This document shows, in pieces, positions 34,262 to 42,274 of a DNA stretch of 64,000 bases (positions are counted from its first letter, which is position 1; each line of letters begins with the position of its first letter). The position numbers were made by a program, and so were the translations under genes. The stretch spans positions 133,041 through 197,040 of the forward strand of contig NZ_LQBK01000002.1 of the NCBI RefSeq assembly GCF_001483755.1, written 5' to 3'. The notes under the pieces are model-generated. The model was not told the DNA's origin. It saw nothing but the letters and a program-made list of their open reading frames with translations, and did not search any database. Source of the DNA: Kocuria rosea subsp. polaris (GTDB taxonomy: Bacteria > Actinomycetota > Actinomycetes > Actinomycetales > Micrococcaceae).

Positions 34262-35461
34262 TCAGCTTACGCCGGGACGGCCCACCGCGCCGGACGTGGC
34301 CGCGGGCGCCCCGGAGAGCGGAGCCGCGGTGGCGCGAGGACGCGGTGCCCCGGGATCGCGCCCCACGGCCGGCAGCACGGCGAGGACGCCGAGGACTCCG
34401 GCCACGGTGAAGGCGAGGACCGGCGAGGTCGAGCTCAGCAGGACTCCCAGCAGCACCGAGCCGATCGCCTGACCGACGGCCAGGGCGATGAACAGCACGG
34501 CGGTCCCTTCGGCGGCGCGGTCGGGAACGAGCCGCGCCGCCCAGACGATGAGGACACCGCACACGGCGGTGTAGCCGGCGCCGAACACGGCCGCGGAGAC
34601 GTACGCGGCACCGGGGGCACCCGGTGCCGCGCCCAGGACGACGGTCGCGGCGGCCATGGCCACCGTGGTCAGGTTCCACGCGGTCCGCAGGGTCCAGGTC
34701 TGGACGATCCGCCCGGCCGCCGCGCCTAGCACGCCGAACGCGCCCAGGACCATCCAGGCGACGACGGAGTAGGTCTCCTCGCCCGCGCGGGAGTCGACCA
34801 TGACCGTGCGGCCGAACGTCCAGATCGCGGCGCTCGAGGCCCCGGCCAGCGCCGCCGCGGCGACGGGCCGGAGCAGGCGTGCCGCGTACGGGGTCCGCGC
34901 CGGCGGGTCCGTGCGCCGGGCCCGGTGCGCTGACCTGTCGGCACGGAGCGTGGCGACGGTGGCCAGGGCCACCAGACCGGCGATGGCCGCCCACCCCGGA
35001 CGCCACTGGCCGACCGTGAGGAGCAGGAGGACTCCCGCGGCCACGATGCCCGCTCCGGTGCCGGCGTTGACGAACGTCTGGGCCCGCTCCCGGCGCGCCG
35101 GGTCGAGATTGCGCTCGACGAGCGCGACGAGGCCGGGAGTGGCGAACCCGCCGCCGGCACCGGCGAGGACCACGCTCGCGGCGAGGACGCCCCCGTGGGG
35201 TGCCGCCGCCACCCCGGCCGATCCCAGGGCGGCCGTCGCCCCGGCGCACACGACGACCAGGCGCGGGCGGGCGCTCAGGCGGGAGGCGAGCACCGCGGCG
35301 AGGCAGAAGGAGAGGAAGCTGCCGGCCTGGATCAGCCCCGAGACGACCGGACCGATCTGGAAGGCCTCCGCGAAGCGGGGCAGGAAGAGCCCGTAGCCGA
35401 AGCGCGCCAGCCCGTAGGTCGCCGCGATCAGAGCCGTGCCGCTGACCACCAGAGCGCGCAT
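34262..35461 (-). CDS. MFS transporter (YbfB/YjiJ-like)
   Basis: A 399-residue major facilitator with about 12 TM helices. The start GLARFGYGLFLPRF (~18-31) is characteristic of the YbfB/YjiJ branch, and GAGGGFATPGLVALVERNLDPARRERAQ (parts: GAGGGFATPG, PARRERAQ) marks TM4 and the central loop. Substrate unknown, probably drug or aromatic-compound export. Divergent from a TetR gene with shared operator region, so likely repressed by it. Confidence 0.85.
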   Translation of the reverse strand: MRALVVSGTALIAATYGLARFGYGLFLPRFAEAFQIGPVVSGLIQAGSFLSFCLAAVLASRLSARPRLVVVCAGATAALGSAGVAAAPHGGVLAASVVLAGAGGGFATPGLVALVERNLDPARRERAQTFVNAGTGAGIVAAGVLLLLTVGQWRPGWAAIAGLVALATVATLRADRSAHRARRTDPPARTPYAARLLRPVAAAALAGASSAAIWTFGRTVMVDSRAGEETYSVVAWMVLGAFGVLGAAAGRIVQTWTLRTAWNLTTVAMAAATVVLGAAPGAPGAAYVSAAVFGAGYTAVCGVLIVWAARLVPDRAAEGTAVLFIALAVGQAIGSVLLGVLLSSTSPVLAFTVAGVLGVLAVLPAVGRDPGAPRPRATAAPLSGAPAATSGAVGRPGVS

Positions 35462-35493
35462 CGCAGCCCTTCCCGAGCACCCGAACCAGGACG

Positions 35494-35525
35494 ATCGTTA
35501 CGATACACCAGAACGACCGTTCTGG
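35494..35525. promoter_or_regulatory. TetR operator between MFS and tetR genes
   Basis: A perfect 8+8 palindrome CCAGAACG-AC-CGTTCTGG (35508-35525) and an adjacent 11-bp palindrome ATCGTTACGAT (35494-35504). The second contains a TATCGT -10 box for the MFS gene on the minus strand (35500-35505). Binding would block the MFS promoter and lie just upstream of the tetR -10 box. Confidence 0.7.
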
Positions 35526-35538
35526 AACCGGGGCTCAC

Positions 35539-35544
35539 TACACT
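35539..35544 (+). promoter_or_regulatory. -10 box of tetR-type gene, leaderless type
   Basis: TACACT followed by 6 nt and a GTG start, 14 bp downstream of the palindromic operator. Confidence 0.45.
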
Positions 35545-35550
35545 GGAACG

Positions 35551-36132
35551 GTGACCACGGACCGGCGGACCCCAGCGCGCGCACGGCTGCTCCAGGCGGC
35601 CGACCGCGTGCTGTTCGACCACGGGATCCGAGCCACCCCCGTCGACGAGCTGCTGCGCCGGGCAGAGGTCTCCGCGGCCACCATGTACACGCACTTCGAC
35701 AGCAAGGACGCCCTGGTCGCCGAGGCGCTGCGGGTCCGGCTGACGGAGTGGCGTGCGGTCTGGGACCAGCACGTCGTCGCGGCCGGCGACGACCTGGCGC
35801 GGCTGCTCGCGGTGTTCGACGCCCTGGCCGCCTACCGGCGCGGCCAGCAGCACCCGGCACGCTGGTGCGCCTTCCTGGCCACCGCCACCGAGCTGCCCGG
35901 AGCCGCGGACGAGATCGACGACGTCCTCGCCGCGGACACCGCCCTGCTCACCGACCGCCTCCTGCACTTCTCCCGACCGCTCGCCGGGGCGGGGGCCCAG
36001 GACCTGGCCGACGAGGTGCTCCTGGCCTACAGCGGCACCCTGGCCTCCTTCCTCCGCGGCCGTCCCCGCTCACCGATCGACGTCGGCCGCCAGCTGGCCC
36101 GCTCGGCAGCCCGGGCCCACGTGCGTGGCTGA
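35551..36132 (+). CDS. TetR/AcrR-family repressor
   Basis: 193 residues. The N-terminal HTH is ARARLLQAADRVLFDHGIRATPVDELLRRAEVSAATMYTHF (in pieces: LLQAADRVLFDHG; VDELLRRAEVSAATMYTHF; ~8-50), with SKDALVAEAL after it. The C-terminal helical domain (~60-190) binds an unknown ligand and dimerises. GTG start. Divergent from the MFS exporter, with a palindromic operator in between, the standard arrangement for an autorepressed efflux system. Confidence 0.9.
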   Translation: MTTDRRTPARARLLQAADRVLFDHGIRATPVDELLRRAEVSAATMYTHFDSKDALVAEALRVRLTEWRAVWDQHVVAAGDDLARLLAVFDALAAYRRGQQHPARWCAFLATATELPGAADEIDDVLAADTALLTDRLLHFSRPLAGAGAQDLADEVLLAYSGTLASFLRGRPRSPIDVGRQLARSAARAHVRG

Positions 36133-36140
36133 CTCCTCCG

Positions 36141-36160
36141 CCGGCGCCGCGCGGCGCCGG
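36141..36160 (+). terminator. Short GC palindrome after tetR gene, possible terminator
   Basis: A perfect 20-bp palindrome (CCGGCGCCGC and its complement) 8 bp past the stop; an 8-bp stem with a GCGC loop is the likely RNA form. Confidence 0.4.
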
Positions 36161-36399
36161 ACAGGGTGTTCCGGGCGGACCTGACGGGAGACTCCCGCCG
36201 GTGTCGGACCGTGCTCGCCGCCGTCGCGCCCGGTGTGCATCCCGCCGGTCCTCGCGCAGGAGGGGCGGCCGTTCTTCACGAAATCTTCACGGGAGTCGGA
36301 CCGGACCGGCGGATCCCGCGGTCTACCCTCTGGTGCAGGGCGTGTCCACCGGTGATACGCCGTCGTGCCGAACGGGGCACCGGAGATCGGAGGAGTGCT

Positions 36400-37014
36400 G
36401 TGTCGAACACGGGGAACCACCGGACCGACGGGGGCCGGCGCGGTGGGCCGGAGGGGAGCGACCACGGATCCCACGGAGGCCGGACCATGTACTGGCGCTT
36501 CGCGGCCATGATCCTGACCGCGATGGTGGTCATGTACGCCGCGATGTTCGTCGGCTCCTGGGAGTGGGGCCACGTGCGCTGGAGCGAGAGCCGGCTGTTC
36601 ATGGCGCTGACCATGGGCGGGACCATGGGGCTGATCATGCTCGCCTGGATGCTGAACATGTACAAGAACACGAAGGCCAATGTGGCCGTGGTCGTGGCCA
36701 GCCTCCTGCTCCTGGGCGCGGGAACGTTCCTGGACCGCAGCCAGACCACGGTGCAGGACACCGCGTTCATGAGCGCGATGATCCCGCACCACTCCCTGGC
36801 CATCACCCGGTCCGAGCGCGCCGAGCTCGCCGATGTTCGGGTGTGCGAACTGGCCGTGGAGATCAGCGAGGCCCAGCGGCGGGAGATCTTCGAGATGGAC
36901 TGGCTGATCGAGGACATCGAGCGCAACGGCGTGGCGGCCACGGCCCGGGAGGCCGAGGCCCGGGCCGTTCCCGAGTACCAGGAGCCCGCGGAGCGCCGGT
37001 GCCCCACGGAGTGA
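36400..37014 (+). CDS. Membrane protein with C-terminal DUF305 domain
   Basis: 204 residues. A hydrophilic Gly/His/Arg N-terminus (~1-30) is followed by three TM helices: YWRFAAMILTAMVVMYAAMFV (with Met-rich face), LFMALTMGGTMGLIMLAWML and VAVVVASLLLLGAGTF. A DUF305 helical domain follows (FMSAMIPHHSLAITRS, CELAVEISEAQRREIFEMDWLIEDIE). The Met- and His-rich segments (MIPHH) suggest copper or another soft-metal link, as DUF305 proteins often occur with copper genes; this is inference. The GTG start has GGAGGAG 4 nt upstream. Confidence 0.8.
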   Translation: MSNTGNHRTDGGRRGGPEGSDHGSHGGRTMYWRFAAMILTAMVVMYAAMFVGSWEWGHVRWSESRLFMALTMGGTMGLIMLAWMLNMYKNTKANVAVVVASLLLLGAGTFLDRSQTTVQDTAFMSAMIPHHSLAITRSERAELADVRVCELAVEISEAQRREIFEMDWLIEDIERNGVAATAREAEARAVPEYQEPAERRCPTE

Positions 37015-37101
37015 GCTGAGCCCTCCGTCCCGGTCCCGGCGGTCCCGTTCCGCGCCGGCCGGGCGAGGGCGGCCGAGCGCGGCCGAGCGCCGCGGCGGGA
37101 C

Positions 37102-37335
37102 TCAGGTGCGGTCGGTGAGTCCCTCTGCCCCGGAGTGCTCGGCGCAGTGGGCGCAGCAGTAGATGGTGTTCCCGGCCTCGACCCCGTGGCCGAGAACACG
37201 GCACCCGCAGTGGGCGCAGGTCGGAGCCATGGCGTGGGCGGCGCACTCGAAGCTGTCGAAGGTGCCCGTCCGCTCGCCCTGGGTGAGGGTGAACGTCTTG
37301 TCGTAGTCGTTGCCGCAGGTGTCACAGGTGGCCAT
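37102..37335 (-). CDS. Cys-rich metallothionein-like zinc-ribbon protein
   Basis: A 77-residue cytosolic protein with nine or more Cys and several His. CDTCGNDYDK near the N-terminus forms a zinc knuckle. The C-terminal half CAHCGCRVLGHGVEAGNTIYCCAHC (pieces: CAHCGCRV, GHGVEAG, YCCAHC) matches the bacterial metallothionein (SmtA/MymT-like) cluster pattern. A middle segment FDSFECAAHAMAP resembles the FDSFECA motif of related ribbon proteins. Probable role: zinc or other soft metal binding. AGGAGA lies 6 nt upstream of the ATG. Confidence 0.7.
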   Translation of the reverse strand: MATCDTCGNDYDKTFTLTQGERTGTFDSFECAAHAMAPTCAHCGCRVLGHGVEAGNTIYCCAHCAEHSGAEGLTDRT

Positions 37336-37470
37336 GGCCGTCTCCTGGTGAGGTGTCCGAGGTGCAGCGGGAAGGTTCGGGGAAGGGATGGGCGTCCCCG
37401 CCGGGAGCGGCGGCCTCCGGCGGGGACGGGGTTGTTCAGGCCGGGGGAAGGGCGCCGGCCTCGAGGTCCG

Positions 37471-37689
37471 TCATCCTCCGTCCGGCGACTGCTCCTCCGG
37501 ACGGTCGGGGCGCTCGCGCTCCTCGACCGAGGAGCGCACCGCGGGGTCGTCGGTGTCGTCGACCCACGGCTCGGTCTGGCGGTGCTCCTCGACGTGGGCG
37601 GGCTGCTGGGCCTGGAGCGCGTCCTCGACCTCGTGCTTCATCTGGTCGTCGAGCTCCGACCCGTGCTTGGTGTTGCCTCTCTCGGCCAT
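37471..37689 (-). CDS. Small hydrophilic acidic protein A
   Basis: 72 residues, highly charged and lacking hydrophobic core (MAERGNTKHGSELDDQMKHE; ending RPEEQSPDGG). Composition and size resemble intrinsically disordered stress proteins. AGGAGG 6 nt upstream of the ATG makes translation convincing. It follows protein B on the same strand with a 66-bp gap, probably the same transcript. No family recognised. Confidence 0.6.
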   Translation of the reverse strand: MAERGNTKHGSELDDQMKHEVEDALQAQQPAHVEEHRQTEPWVDDTDDPAVRSSVEERERPDRPEEQSPDGG

Positions 37690-37755
37690 CGTGGTCCTCC
37701 TCGTCCGAATCGGTTCCTGCAGCGGCTGGTCCGCGCGCACCTCGCGCGGGAGGGG

Positions 37756-38040
37756 TCAGTCGGTCCCGGCGGCGTCCTCGTCCAGCCCGCGCTGGGCGCG
37801 GTCGGCGGCCTCGGAGGAGCCTTCGGGCAGCGGGTCGGCGGCCGGCGGGACCTGACCGGGGGCGTAGTCGGCCAGTCCGGCGGCCACCCGCTCCTGCTCG
37901 GTGGCCGCGGCCAGCGCCTCGTCGTCGAGCCGTTCCGGCATCCCGGCGTGGCCCTGGTGGATGGGGCGGGGCAGGGCGTCCTCCTCGGGGGTGATGACGT
38001 CGTCGAGGTCCGGGGCGTCGTCGTTGTTCGGAGTGGTCAT
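37756..38040 (-). CDS. Small hydrophilic acidic protein B
   Basis: 94 residues, Asp/Glu/Pro/Ala-rich without predicted membrane segments (DDAPDLDDVITPEEDALPRP near the start, QERVAAGLADYAPGQVPPAA in the middle). AAGGAGG 8 nt upstream of the ATG. Likely disordered and possibly a stress-response protein; first gene of the small unit with protein A. Function unknown. Confidence 0.6.
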   Translation of the reverse strand: MTTPNNDDAPDLDDVITPEEDALPRPIHQGHAGMPERLDDEALAAATEQERVAAGLADYAPGQVPPAADPLPEGSSEAADRAQRGLDEDAAGTD

Positions 38041-38322
38041 AGGAAGCCTCCTTACCGTGAACTGTGACACCCACCTTAGTGACCTGCCCCGGGCAAGGGA
38101 ACCACTGCTCTCCTGTGACGGACCCCGGCCCGGTCAGGGCCGACAGGGCGCGGGAGCCGCCGTGGGCGACGTGCCCAGCCGTCCGGCCGACGGTCCTGCC
38201 GGCTCTGCCGAGGACGGGCGCGCGCTCCGCGGACATCTGGTCCCCGCGGCCGGTGTGTGGTTAGGCTGGAGCGTGGTCGAGCAGCCGGCCCGCAGTGCGA
38301 TCCTGTCGACAAGGATGCTCTC
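38041..38322. other. Divergent promoter region
   Basis: 282 bp without a gene, between the acidic-protein unit (minus) and the glycosyltransferase (plus). TAGGCT at 38266-38271 could be the -10 box of the glycosyltransferase gene. No repeat, tRNA or convincing ORF seen. Confidence 0.4.
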
Positions 38323-39225
38323 GTGGATCACACCGTCACCGTTCAGGCCGTCCCCGTCGAAGCCGAGGCCGTCCGCCACCACGGCGTTCCCGAGAAGACC
38401 GTTCCCCGACGCCCTCCGGCGGTCCCCGCCACGTCCGCCGCCCTGGCGGACGCCCGCTATGTCCTGCCGCTGAGGTGGGACGACGACGCCGGGCTGGCCG
38501 GGCTCGCCCGCTACCTGGCCGAGGTCGTGACGTGGCTGCCCGTCACGGTCGTCGACGGCTCCGCCGAGGAGCTCTTCACCGCTCATCGACGAGCGCTGCC
38601 CGAGGCGGTCGAGCACGTGCGCCCGGAGCCGCGGCCGGGCCGCAACGGCAAGGTCGCCGGGGTGATGACCGGTGTCCGCCGTGCCCGCGAGGATCGCATC
38701 GTGGTGGCCGACGACGACGTGCGCCACACCCGCCGGTCCCTGGAGCGGATCGTGGGGCTGCTGGGGCACGCCGAGGTGGTGCGCCCGCAGAACTACTACC
38801 TGGAGCTGCCCTGGCAGGCCCGCTGGGACTCCGGGCGCACCCTGCTCAACCGCGCCCTGGGCGGGGACTGGCCGGGCACCCTGGGGGTGCGCCGGTCGGT
38901 GCTGCTGGGCGCGGGCGGCTACGACGGCGACGTCCTGTTCGAGAACCTCGAGCTCGTCCGCACGGTGCGGGCGGCCGGCGGGCGGGAGTGCGTGGCCCTG
39001 GACGTGCTCGTGGGCCGGGTGCCGCCCACCGTGCCCCACTTCCTCGGCCAGCGCGTCCGCCAGGCCTACGACGATTTCGCCCAGCCCGGGCGCCTGCTCG
39101 CCGAGCTGACCCTGCTGCCCCTGCTGGGCTGGTGCGTGCGGCGCCCCGGCCGGTGGATCGCCGGGGCCGTGGTCGTCTGCGGGACGGCCGAGGCCGGCCG
39201 GTGGCGGGAGAGGAGCCGGCGGTGA
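38323..39225 (+). CDS. Glycosyltransferase family 2-like protein
   Basis: 300 residues. A GT-A nucleotide-sugar fold is suggested by WLPVTVVDGSAEELF (~68-82), RNGKVAGVMTGVRRA (~107-121) and the metal-binding acidic triad VVADDDVRHT (~126-135). A region with LGVRRSVLLGAGGYDGDVLFENLEL (pieces: LGVRRSVLLGAGGY, FENLEL) resembles the acceptor-proximal ED motif, and a C-terminal hydrophobic segment (RWIAGAVVVCG) may bind the membrane. Donor and acceptor are unknown. GTG 38323 is chosen because AAGGA lies 7 nt upstream; a GTG at 38257 is the longer alternative. Confidence 0.7.
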   Translation: MDHTVTVQAVPVEAEAVRHHGVPEKTVPRRPPAVPATSAALADARYVLPLRWDDDAGLAGLARYLAEVVTWLPVTVVDGSAEELFTAHRRALPEAVEHVRPEPRPGRNGKVAGVMTGVRRAREDRIVVADDDVRHTRRSLERIVGLLGHAEVVRPQNYYLELPWQARWDSGRTLLNRALGGDWPGTLGVRRSVLLGAGGYDGDVLFENLELVRTVRAAGGRECVALDVLVGRVPPTVPHFLGQRVRQAYDDFAQPGRLLAELTLLPLLGWCVRRPGRWIAGAVVVCGTAEAGRWRERSRR

Positions 39226-40130
39226 GCGCGGGAGCGGGACCGGTCGTCGAGATCGCCGAGGACGACCTGTACGGGCTGATCGCGGCCCTGACCCACAGCG
39301 ACTGGCAGCCCTCCGGCGGCAGTCTCCGGATCAACGTGGTCTACCGGGGGCACGCGCTGGCCGACCGGGACCTGGAGACCAGCCTGTTCCGGCTCCGGGG
39401 CGCCTCGAGCGAGCAGATCGAGCCGCACATCCTGCGGAACTTCCGCAAGTACGCCGCCCGGGACACCTCCCCGGGGGACTCGGACTGGAACTGGCTGTCC
39501 GTGGCCCAGCACCACGGGCTGCCCACCCGCCTGCTGGACTGGTCGAACTCGCCCTACGTGGCGCTGCACTTCGCCACCGCGGACCCGCGCTGCTACGACC
39601 TGCCCGGCGCGGTGTGGTGCGTGGACTACGCGGCGGTGCACGAACTGCTCCCGGCGCAGCTGCGGGAGGAGATCAGCGCGCATGCAGCAGGTCTGTTCAC
39701 CACCGGCATGCTGGGGCGGGTGGCGTACAGCATGGCCGACTTCGACCGGTTCCGGGACCGGCAGGGGCGAGCGGTGCCGCTGTTCTTCGAGCCCCCGTCG
39801 CTGGACGAGCGGATCGTGAACCAGGCCGCGGTCTTCTCCGCCATGTCCGCGGCGACGGCGTCCCTGCACGAGTGGCTGGGCGAGCACCCCGAGCTCTACC
39901 GGAAGGTGGTCATCCCGCCGGGGCTGAAGTGGCGGATCCGCGACCACCTCGACCAGGCGAACATGACGGAGCGCGTCCTCTTCCCCGGCCTCGACGGCCT
40001 GTGCCGCTGGCTGGGCCGCTACTACGGGCCGCGCCCGGAGGAGGATGCCTCGACCGAGCCGGCCTCGCCGGGGATGGGCGACGGGACGGGCGCCGCGCCC
40101 GGCCCGGACGTCACGGGGCGGGCCCCGTGA
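39222..40130 (+). CDS. FRG-domain protein
   Basis: 302 residues containing an FRG domain (named for its Phe-Arg-Gly motif). N-terminal core: VVYRGHALADRDLETSLFR (~35-53). Diagnostic centre: WLSVAQHHGLPTRLLDWSNSPYVALHFA (pieces: QHHGLPTRLLDW, SPYVALHFA; ~90-115). Biochemistry of FRG domains is unknown, though they are found in phage-defence and toxin-like settings. GTG start overlaps the TGA of the glycosyltransferase (GTGA), so the pair is coupled. The last ~30 residues are low-complexity. Confidence 0.8.
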   Translation: MSAGAGPVVEIAEDDLYGLIAALTHSDWQPSGGSLRINVVYRGHALADRDLETSLFRLRGASSEQIEPHILRNFRKYAARDTSPGDSDWNWLSVAQHHGLPTRLLDWSNSPYVALHFATADPRCYDLPGAVWCVDYAAVHELLPAQLREEISAHAAGLFTTGMLGRVAYSMADFDRFRDRQGRAVPLFFEPPSLDERIVNQAAVFSAMSAATASLHEWLGEHPELYRKVVIPPGLKWRIRDHLDQANMTERVLFPGLDGLCRWLGRYYGPRPEEDASTEPASPGMGDGTGAAPGPDVTGRAP

Positions 40131-40267
40131 GCCGGACCAGGGCCGGCGGACCGCCGACGGGGCGCACCGGAGCCCCGGCCGCCGGCGCGGACGCGCCTCC
40201 GGTCCTGCAGGTGTTCTACGTGCTCGCCGCCGACGACTTCGCCGACGTGGAGTACGTCTTCACCTGA
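40127..40267 (+). CDS. Possible micro-ORF coupled to FRG gene
   Basis: A 46-codon frame starting at a GTG that overlaps the FRG stop (GTGA). The first 25 residues are Arg/Pro/Gly/Ala-rich and the last 20 are hydrophobic then acidic (VLQVFYVLAADDFADVEYVF). The frame ends ~50 bp before a terminator, so it would be in the same transcript. No family match and no separate ribosome site; could be spurious. Confidence 0.3.
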   Translation: MSRTRAGGPPTGRTGAPAAGADAPPVLQVFYVLAADDFADVEYVFT

Positions 40268-40315
40268 TGACGCGGCGGTGCCCCCGGGGCGGAGCCGGGT
40301 CCCGAGGGCGCGCGG

Positions 40316-40350
40316 GAAGCGGCTCCCCGCCGACGGCGGGGAGCCGCTTC
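40316..40350 (+). terminator. Terminator after FRG unit
   Basis: A perfect 16-bp stem (GAAGCGGCTCCCCGCC and its complement) with a GAC loop, between convergent genes. Confidence 0.8.
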
Positions 40351-40388
40351 TCCGGTTCCCGGGCGCGCAGGGCGTCCGGTGGTGGACC

Positions 40389-40862
40389 TCAGGCGCGCGC
40401 CCTGTCCGCGGTCCGGTCGTGGGTGTTCCGGTCCAGGAAGGACAGGCCGACCATGGTCACGCCCAGGATCAGGTGCAACCAGTCGTCGGCGGTGTTGAGG
40501 GGCACGAAGTTCGCGCTGGACTCCTTGTCGATGAGCAGGCCGTAGAGCCACAGCAGCAGGTACACGGCACCGCCCCAGCGCAGGAAGTTCCGCGCCCCGG
40601 AGACGCTGCGGGCCAGGGCGATGCCGGCCACACCGTAGAGCAGGTGCACGAGGTTGTGCAGGATCGAGACCTGGAAGATGCCCAGGAGCATGGCCTCGGA
40701 CCGGTGTCCGGCGACCATGAGCTGGTCGTAGCCCGTGGTGATGCCGGGGATGAAACCGGCCGCGCCCACGAGCAGGAAGACGACCCCGTAGAGCAGGGCC
40801 GCCGTCCGGACGGGCGAGCGTCGGGGCGTGCGGTCGTCGGGTCGGGCGGCTGGGGTGGTCAT
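40389..40862 (-). CDS. DUF4383 integral membrane protein
   Basis: 157 residues with four TM helices: AALLYGVVFLLVGAAGFIPG (~21-40), MLLGIFQVSILHNLVHLLYGVAGIALA (two adjoining), GGAVYLLLWLYGLLI and HLILGVTMVGLSFL. The family signature NLVHLLYGVAG (helix 2, with conserved His) is intact. Function unknown; DUF4383 genes are often stress-induced in actinobacteria. It lies 52 bp downstream of the Mn-catalase gene on the same strand and is probably co-transcribed. Confidence 0.85.
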   Translation of the reverse strand: MTTPAARPDDRTPRRSPVRTAALLYGVVFLLVGAAGFIPGITTGYDQLMVAGHRSEAMLLGIFQVSILHNLVHLLYGVAGIALARSVSGARNFLRWGGAVYLLLWLYGLLIDKESSANFVPLNTADDWLHLILGVTMVGLSFLDRNTHDRTADRARA

Positions 40863-40914
40863 GATGGCTCCTCTCCTCGAGTTGCTTCAGGGCGGTGCGG
40901 CGGAACGCCGGAGG

Positions 40915-41796
40915 CTACTCCTTCTTGAGCTTGTCCTGGATGGTGCCGGCGGCCTTCTCCTTGAGGTTGGACTGTTCGGTGGTGCCGTAGAAGCGGGCGT
41001 CGGGGTGGGTGGGGGGCGGCATCGGCACGCCCTCCATGGGTTCGGCCCGGTAGCCGAAGCTCCCGTGCCCGTCCGGGGTGCGCCCCTGGGCCCAGGAGCC
41101 GTCCGCCGCGGCGGCACCGTCGGAGAAGTTGTAGTAGTCGTAGGAGAACTCGGTGGCCTCCTTGGACTGCGGGAAGTTCGAGGGCACCGGCATCCGCTCC
41201 AGGCCGTCCTCCTGCAGCTCCTTGACCGCGGCCATCCACTGGTTCTGGTGCATGGTGTCGCGGGCCAGCAGGAAGGACAGCATGTCCCGGATGCCCTTGT
41301 CGTCGGTCATGTGGTAGAGCCGGGCGACCTGGGTGCGGCCCTGCATCTCCGCGTTGACGTTGGCGGTCATGTCCGCGAGCAGGTTCCCGGAGGCGGTCAC
41401 GTAGGACCCGGACCACGGGTTGCCCATCGAGTCCACCGGCCGGGCGCCGGCCCCGGCCACGATGGCGTGCTGCAGGTCGGTGCCGCCGATCACGGCCGCG
41501 ACCGCCGGGTCCCCCTGAACGGCGTCCTCGGTGATGCCCAGCGGGGCCTTCTCGAGCAGCTGGGCGACCATCGTGGCGAGCATCTCGATGTGGCCGAACT
41601 CCTCGGCGGCGGTGCCGAAGAGCAGATCGCGGTACTTGCCCGGGATGTGGGCGTTCCAGGCCTGGAAGCTGTACTGCATGGCCACGGTGATCTCGCCGTA
41701 CTGGCCGCCGATCACCTCCTGGAGCTTGCGCGCGTAGACCGCGTCCGGCTTTTCCGGGGTGGACCTGTACTGCAGCGCCTGACGGTGCGTGAACAT
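40915..41796 (-). CDS. Manganese catalase
   Basis: A 293-residue non-haem catalase (2 H2O2 to O2 + 2 H2O) with a di-Mn centre in a four-helix bundle. Ligand motifs: LQEVIGGQYGEITVAMQY (first Glu), GTAAEEFGHIEMLATMV (EExxH), MQGRTQVARLYHMTDDKGIRDMLSF (bundle helix 3) and LARDTMHQNQWM (second E/D..H set, here DTMHQ). The C-terminal ~60 residues are a lid-like Pro/Gly region. GGAGG lies 5-6 nt before the ATG. Upstream of the DUF4383 gene, suggesting an oxidative-stress operon. Confidence 0.93.
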   Translation of the reverse strand: MFTHRQALQYRSTPEKPDAVYARKLQEVIGGQYGEITVAMQYSFQAWNAHIPGKYRDLLFGTAAEEFGHIEMLATMVAQLLEKAPLGITEDAVQGDPAVAAVIGGTDLQHAIVAGAGARPVDSMGNPWSGSYVTASGNLLADMTANVNAEMQGRTQVARLYHMTDDKGIRDMLSFLLARDTMHQNQWMAAVKELQEDGLERMPVPSNFPQSKEATEFSYDYYNFSDGAAAADGSWAQGRTPDGHGSFGYRAEPMEGVPMPPPTHPDARFYGTTEQSNLKEKAAGTIQDKLKKE

Positions 41797-41932
41797 GCTG
41801 ACCTCCGTTGTCGACTTCCGTGGCCGGCGGTGGGGCGGATGCCGCGTCCTCGGTTGCCGGCTGTGCGTCCCACGCTAGTGAGCGGCCCGAAAAAAAGGAA
41901 GTGTGCTGATCAACTGGCGCGGGGCCGCGCCT

Positions 41933-42274
41933 TCATCCGTGGCGCCCCGAGGCCTCCAGCCGGCCGGGCGCAGGGGGTGGGGCGTGCGGGTGGACGGGCA
42001 GGCCGTTGGGGACCAGCAGTTCCACGGGGCTGACCCCGTCCGGGGAACGGTCGTGCTCGACGGCCCAGCGCAGCAGGTCCACCGCGATCGCCTCGACGTG
42101 GCCGGCGGCGGTGAGGTCCACGCTGACGGTCACCGGCGGGATCAGCGTCCGGGCGCGGCGCACCAGCGGGTACAGGGCGTGCTGGTTGGTCTCGGTCAGG
42201 CAGCCGGTGACGACCAGGCGCACGGAGGCGCCGCCTAGATCGACCTGGACGAGCACGGAGAGCTTGTGGTCCAC
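41933..42274 (-). CDS. STAS-like anti-sigma-factor antagonist candidate
   Basis: 113 residues. A beta-alpha pattern LSVLVQVDLGGASVRLVVTGCLTE / NQHALYPLVRRARTLIPPVTVSVDLTAAG / EAIAVDLLRWAVEHD (pieces) is consistent with a STAS fold: strand-strand, helix, strand, helix. The usual phosphorylatable Ser motif (DLxxxxxxDSSG) is not clear; the corresponding loop reads DLTAAGHVEAIAV. It may be a degenerate STAS protein or another small alpha/beta fold. GTG start with GAAGGA 8 nt upstream. Confidence 0.5.
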   Translation of the reverse strand: MDHKLSVLVQVDLGGASVRLVVTGCLTETNQHALYPLVRRARTLIPPVTVSVDLTAAGHVEAIAVDLLRWAVEHDRSPDGVSPVELLVPNGLPVHPHAPPPAPGRLEASGRHG

